Assembly (NCBI GenBank): GCA_045540055.1 | Contig: JAZQGO010000020.1 | Span: 1-17,490, forward strand | DNA from: SIG565 sp045540055 | GTDB lineage: Bacteria > Bacillota > Clostridia > Oscillospirales > Acutalibacteraceae | DNA length: 17,490 nucleotides | Direction: 5' to 3' | Shown: in pieces, positions 15,662 through 17,490 of the stretch | Numbering within the stretch: position 1 is the stretch's first letter | How the letters are laid out: each line of letters opens with the position of its first letter | Translations under genes and position numbers: made by a program | The notes under the pieces: generated by a model | The model's database searches: none | What the model saw: the letters and a program-made list of their open reading frames with translations, nothing else | Told to the model about the DNA's origin: nothing

Positions 15662-15748
15662 CTAACTGTTTTTAAAGGATGCAACGGCAATCGCGCCCGG
15701 ACCTGCGTGTGTACCGATGTTTTCCTGGGCGGGACAGTATACCGAGTG
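15662..15748 (-). pseudogene. C-terminal remnant of a DegV-family fatty-acid-binding protein
   Basis: On the minus strand a frame ending in TAG (15662-15664) reads HSVYCPAQENIGTHAGPG followed by AIAVASFKNS. The IGTHAGPGA motif close to the C-terminus is diagnostic of DegV proteins, which bind fatty acyl groups (FakB role in Firmicutes fatty acid kinase). Only about 28 of the usual ~280 codons remain; upstream of about 15748 the frame has no start and no DegV-like sequence, and passes into the terminator at 15761-15797. The gene's own terminator (15605-15643) is preserved. This indicates a deletion or insertion that removed the 5' part, with a junction near 15745-15750. Confidence 0.75.
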
Positions 15749-15760
15749 TGTAAAAATTGT

Positions 15761-15797
15761 AAAAATCAACACTCCGTTCGGAATGTTGATTTTTTTG
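15761..15797. terminator. Terminator hairpin just upstream of the Mbeg1-like gene
   Basis: AAAAATCAACA pairs with TGTTGATTTTT, then after a C-A mismatch TCC pairs with GGA around the loop GTTC; seven T follow on the plus strand and a T-run on the minus strand. No intact gene ends here on either side: to the left is only the degV remnant, to the right a gene begins on the plus strand. It may shield or attenuate the gene at 15832, or be brought in with it. Confidence 0.8.
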
Positions 15798-15813
15798 CAT
15801 ATATATGTATAAA
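15786..15813 (+). promoter_or_regulatory. Candidate promoter of the Mbeg1-like gene
   Basis: TTGATT (15786-15791), 16-base spacer, TATAAA (15808-15813), followed by GAGG and the ATG at 15832. The -35 box is part of the descending arm of the terminator, so the start of transcription would lie just downstream of it. Confidence 0.4.
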
Positions 15814-15831
15814 AACTTTACGAGGTGCTTT

Positions 15832-16890
15832 ATGAACCAGATTGAAGCAAATATTCTTGAAAAAGCAAACGAGCAGGCAATATATAATATCTTCCTGCTT
15901 TTATCGAATAAAATAAAGTTTGTCAATAATGAGGATTTGTCGTCACTCACTACTCGGCTTGAATTAAATCTTAAAAGCAGTCCTGACAAATGGAATGACC
16001 AAGAAATACACCGACTGGGAATTCTGAAAAATGCAATAAATCGTAATATTGCGCCGGCTAACTCAAAAATAATAGAGCACACACGCTCTGAAAACGGTCT
16101 GAATGCCTGCGTTTTTATGAGCACAGACGGCGCTGCTTCGGTAGTTTTCAAGGGTACGGGCAGCGGCGAGTGGATAGATAACGGTGAAGGCCTTTCAGGC
16201 ATACCGGAAGAGAACACCTACATAACCTATGGCGTAGGCGGCAGGGTTATCGCACTTGAGACCGTATTTAATGATTACGCCACCGACCAGCAGGTGCAGG
16301 CGCTAAATTGGTTTTCAAAAATCGCCGCACAAAACGGGTGGAACACTAACACCACTATTACCCTATCCGGCCACTCAAAGGGAGGAAATAAGGCGCAATT
16401 TATCGCCATAAATTCACCTTTGGTAAAGGCCTGCTACAGCTTCGACGGTCAAGGCTTCTCACCCGAGGCTATCTCAGCCTTTAAAATCAGGCTGAGTAAA
16501 GACTTTGATAAACGGCAGAGAAATATATACAGCATCTCGACCGACAACGATTATGTTAATGTTCTTGGTAAACGGCTGATGGATCAAAATAATATTTATT
16601 TTTTTAAGTCAAACGGTGGTCTTCACTCTATGGAGGCTGTATTGAATAAAAGCGGAGAAATAAATCCCCAAGGTAATCAAGGCACGCTTTCAAAATATAT
16701 TGAAAATATATCTGATAAGCTAATGAGTTTAAGACCGATTGTGCGACAGTACGCCACCCTCGGTATTATGAACATTTTTCAAAAACACCTCGGCAAAGGC
16801 ACACCCGTTAATGACGACTATGTATCACCCGAAAAAACCATAGCAGGCTTATCGTTAGGCATAGCCGCATTGCTTAGTCAGATTAAATGA
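15832..16890 (+). CDS. Mbeg1-like / DUF2974 lipase-fold hydrolase
   Basis: A 352-residue protein with an alpha/beta-hydrolase core of the Mbeg1/DUF2974 type; no signal peptide or membrane helix is evident, so it is probably cytoplasmic. The motif FKGTGSGEWIDN (106-117) resembles the lipase oxyanion region, and TLSGHSKGGNKAQF contains the nucleophile elbow with Ser182. YSFDGQGF (202-209), Asp238 or Asp240, and His265 (GLHSME) supply plausible further triad members. Residues 1-85 are a helical N-terminal extension. The C-terminal 80 residues show no recognised domain. Start: ATG 15832 with GAGG 6 bases upstream; the ATG at 15805 lies inside the promoter and has no SD. It stands alone next to a broken degV gene and a hairpin array, a context that suggests an acquired accessory gene. 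Substrate unknown. Confidence 0.8.
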   Translation: MNQIEANILEKANEQAIYNIFLLLSNKIKFVNNEDLSSLTTRLELNLKSSPDKWNDQEIHRLGILKNAINRNIAPANSKIIEHTRSENGLNACVFMSTDGAASVVFKGTGSGEWIDNGEGLSGIPEENTYITYGVGGRVIALETVFNDYATDQQVQALNWFSKIAAQNGWNTNTTITLSGHSKGGNKAQFIAINSPLVKACYSFDGQGFSPEAISAFKIRLSKDFDKRQRNIYSISTDNDYVNVLGKRLMDQNNIYFFKSNGGLHSMEAVLNKSGEINPQGNQGTLSKYIENISDKLMSLRPIVRQYATLGIMNIFQKHLGKGTPVNDDYVSPEKTIAGLSLGIAALLSQIK

Positions 16891-16898
16891 ATTAAAAT

Positions 16899-17035
16899 CA
16901 CTGCGAAGGCGTGTATATTATCATTGCGAAAGTAATTATATGCACGCTACGCGTGATGATATACAGTCCTAACGTACTGATGAGATACAACAACGGCATG
17001 CCGTTGTTGATACTATACCATTGCTTTCGCAATGG
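16899..17035. repeat. Array of six small hairpins separated by AT-rich linkers
   Basis: Successive stem-loops lie at about 16899-16913, 16923-16936, 16943-16955, 16964-16979, 16988-17009 and 17018-17035. Most begin with CA and end with TG; linkers are TATATTAT, TATATG, ATGATATA, ATGAGATA and ATACTATA. The fifth hairpin is a perfect 22-base palindrome, the sixth CCATTGC-TTTC-GCAATGG, the second ATTGC-GAAA-GTAAT with a GNRA-type loop; the fourth is weak (4 bp). The stem sequences differ but keep pairing. The array begins 9 bases after the stop of the gene at 15832-16890, so it would form its 3' untranslated region. Confidence 0.7.
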
Positions 17036-17040
17036 ATAAA

Positions 17041-17070
17041 AAAACGACTTGTGGAAACAAGTCGTTTTTT
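17041..17070. terminator. Bidirectional terminator between the hairpin array and tRNA-Trp
   Basis: ACGACTTG (17044-17051) pairs with CAAGTCGT (17058-17065) around TGGAAA, with A-runs before and T-runs after, so it works for the rightward hydrolase transcript and for the leftward tRNA transcript. Confidence 0.9.
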
Positions 17071-17146
17071 TGGCAGGGGCAGAAGGGATCGAACCCTCGG
17101 CACTCGGTTTTGGAGACCGATGCTCTACCAGCTGAGCTATACCCCT
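17071..17146 (-). tRNA. tRNA-Trp, anticodon CCA
   Basis: On the minus strand AGGGGTA pairs with TGCCCCT, followed by discriminator G and encoded CCA. The D arm is GCTCAGCTGGTAGAGC, the anticodon stem TCGGT/ACCGA encloses CTCCAAA (anticodon CCA), and the T arm is GAGGG-TTCGATC-CCTTC (one G-U pair). The total of 76 bases is standard. No consensus promoter lies directly upstream; the 5' side begins the 158-bp tandem repeat after 9 bases, so it may be processed from a longer transcript. Confidence 0.97.
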
Positions 17147-17155
17147 ATATTTATT

Positions 17156-17490
17156 TTGACTAACACTGGTGGACCAGCAGTTTCGTCTTGAAAAAGTCTC
17201 CTGTGGAGATTTTTTCACACGAATGTCCCTGCCGCAGAAAGCGAGCGACAGAGAAGCTTGATGCGTAACATTTCGCATTCATCCCTTACGTTTGAAACGC
17301 TACACCGTACGCCTTGACTAACACTGGTGGACCAGCAGTTTCGTCTTGAAAAAGTCTCCTGTGGAGATTTATTCACACGAATGTCCCTGCCGCAGAAAGC
17401 GAGCGACAGAGAAGCTTGATGCGTAACATTTCGCATTCATCCCTTACGTTTGAAACGCTACACCGTACGCCTTGACTAACACTGGTGGAC
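17156..17490. repeat. Tandem direct repeat, 158-bp period, at least two copies plus the start of a third
   Basis: Copy 1 is 17156-17313, copy 2 17314-17471, and 17472-17490 begins copy 3 at the window edge. Copies 1 and 2 differ at one base by my reading (T at 17213, A at 17371). Each unit starts TTGACTAACACTGGTGGACC, contains a terminator-like hairpin about 35 bases in, and a dyad ATGCG/CGCAT later. Because 158 is not a multiple of three, the reading frames shift between copies, so the unit is unlikely to encode a repeated protein. I recognise no known element. This is the only stretch above 300 bases without a gene. Confidence 0.92.
17191..17215. terminator. Terminator-like hairpin inside repeat copy 1 (same in copy 2 at 17349-17373)
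   Basis: AAAAAGTCTCC pairs with GGAGATTTTTT around the loop TGT (one G-U pair), with T-runs on both strands, so it could end transcription in either direction. In copy 2 the T-run is interrupted by the single base that distinguishes the copies (A at 17371). Confidence 0.6.

Noticed and set aside
15672..16217. 181-codon frame antisense to the Mbeg1-like gene
   Set aside because: Antisense shadow of a well-supported gene; the DegV remnant is in a different minus-strand frame.
16898..17278. 126-codon leftward frame containing GIAQLVEHRSPKPSAEGS
   Set aside because: That peptide is a translation of the tRNA-Trp gene and flanks; the frame also crosses the terminator at 17041-17070, so it is not a gene.
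17215..17436. 73-codon leftward frame in the 158-bp repeats, with an AAGGG-like SD before its ATG
   Set aside because: The same ATG occurs in each copy, but 158 is not a multiple of three, so the frame differs after each unit; it crosses the terminator-like hairpin and shows no domain.
16899..17490. CRISPR array
   Set aside because: The hairpin array has non-identical short units with 6-8-base linkers, and the 158-bp repeats are directly abutting without spacers; no cas gene is present.

Overview
The window looks like chromosome from a spore-forming member of the Clostridia (low-to-moderate GC Firmicutes, plausibly an Oscillospiraceae/Ruminococcaceae-type gut bacterium). The evidence is an adjacent M23/M50 gene pair of the SpoIVFA/SpoIVFB kind behind a sigma-E-like promoter, strong AGGAGG-type ribosome binding sites, tRNA genes with encoded CCA, and typical Gram-positive housekeeping genes. 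No taxonomic marker is present, so this is an inference.

Layout. Positions 1-258 hold a structured intergenic region: a 14-bp inverted repeat that masks a Shine-Dalgarno sequence on either strand, a second perfect dyad, and a terminator. The start of a leftward gene probably lies at position 11. Positions 259-5190 are a leftward operon: M23 peptidase (SpoIVFA-like), M50 site-2 protease (SpoIVFB-like), a TIGR03960-type radical SAM protein, its DUF2344/TIGR03936 partner, and a membrane-anchored D-Ala-D-Ala carboxypeptidase. A sigma-E-like promoter precedes the first pair and a sigma-A-like promoter precedes the radical SAM gene. Back to back with it, 5299-8535 run rightward: a YgiQ-family radical SAM protein and a sodium:neurotransmitter-symporter family transporter. 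These end at a bidirectional terminator shared with the leftward gap gene (GAPDH, 8596-9627). Positions 9750-14103 are a leftward operon of a ComM/YifB-type AAA+ protein followed by two different FAD-dependent oxidoreductases (BaiN/HI0933 type and COG2509 type), with 4-base or short gaps.

From about 14.2 kb the region becomes patchy: tRNA-Ser(CGA) with its own promoter and terminator, a structured non-coding stretch, a leftward membrane-anchored alpha/beta hydrolase, the C-terminal remnant of a DegV-family gene with its terminator, a rightward Mbeg1/DUF2974-like lipase-fold hydrolase, an array of six small hairpins separated by AT-rich linkers, tRNA-Trp(CCA), and a tandem repeat of 158-bp period that runs off the right end.

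How it fits together: the left operon combines intramembrane proteolysis in sporulation with cell-wall trimming and an uncharacterised radical SAM pair; the middle is core metabolism and redox; the right end carries the signs of rearrangement (broken degV, hairpin array, near-identical tandem repeats). I saw no CRISPR array, transposase, phage gene or complete defence system. The least explained material is the hairpin array (16899-17035), the 158-bp repeats (17156 to the end) and the SD-masking inverted repeat at the left edge.
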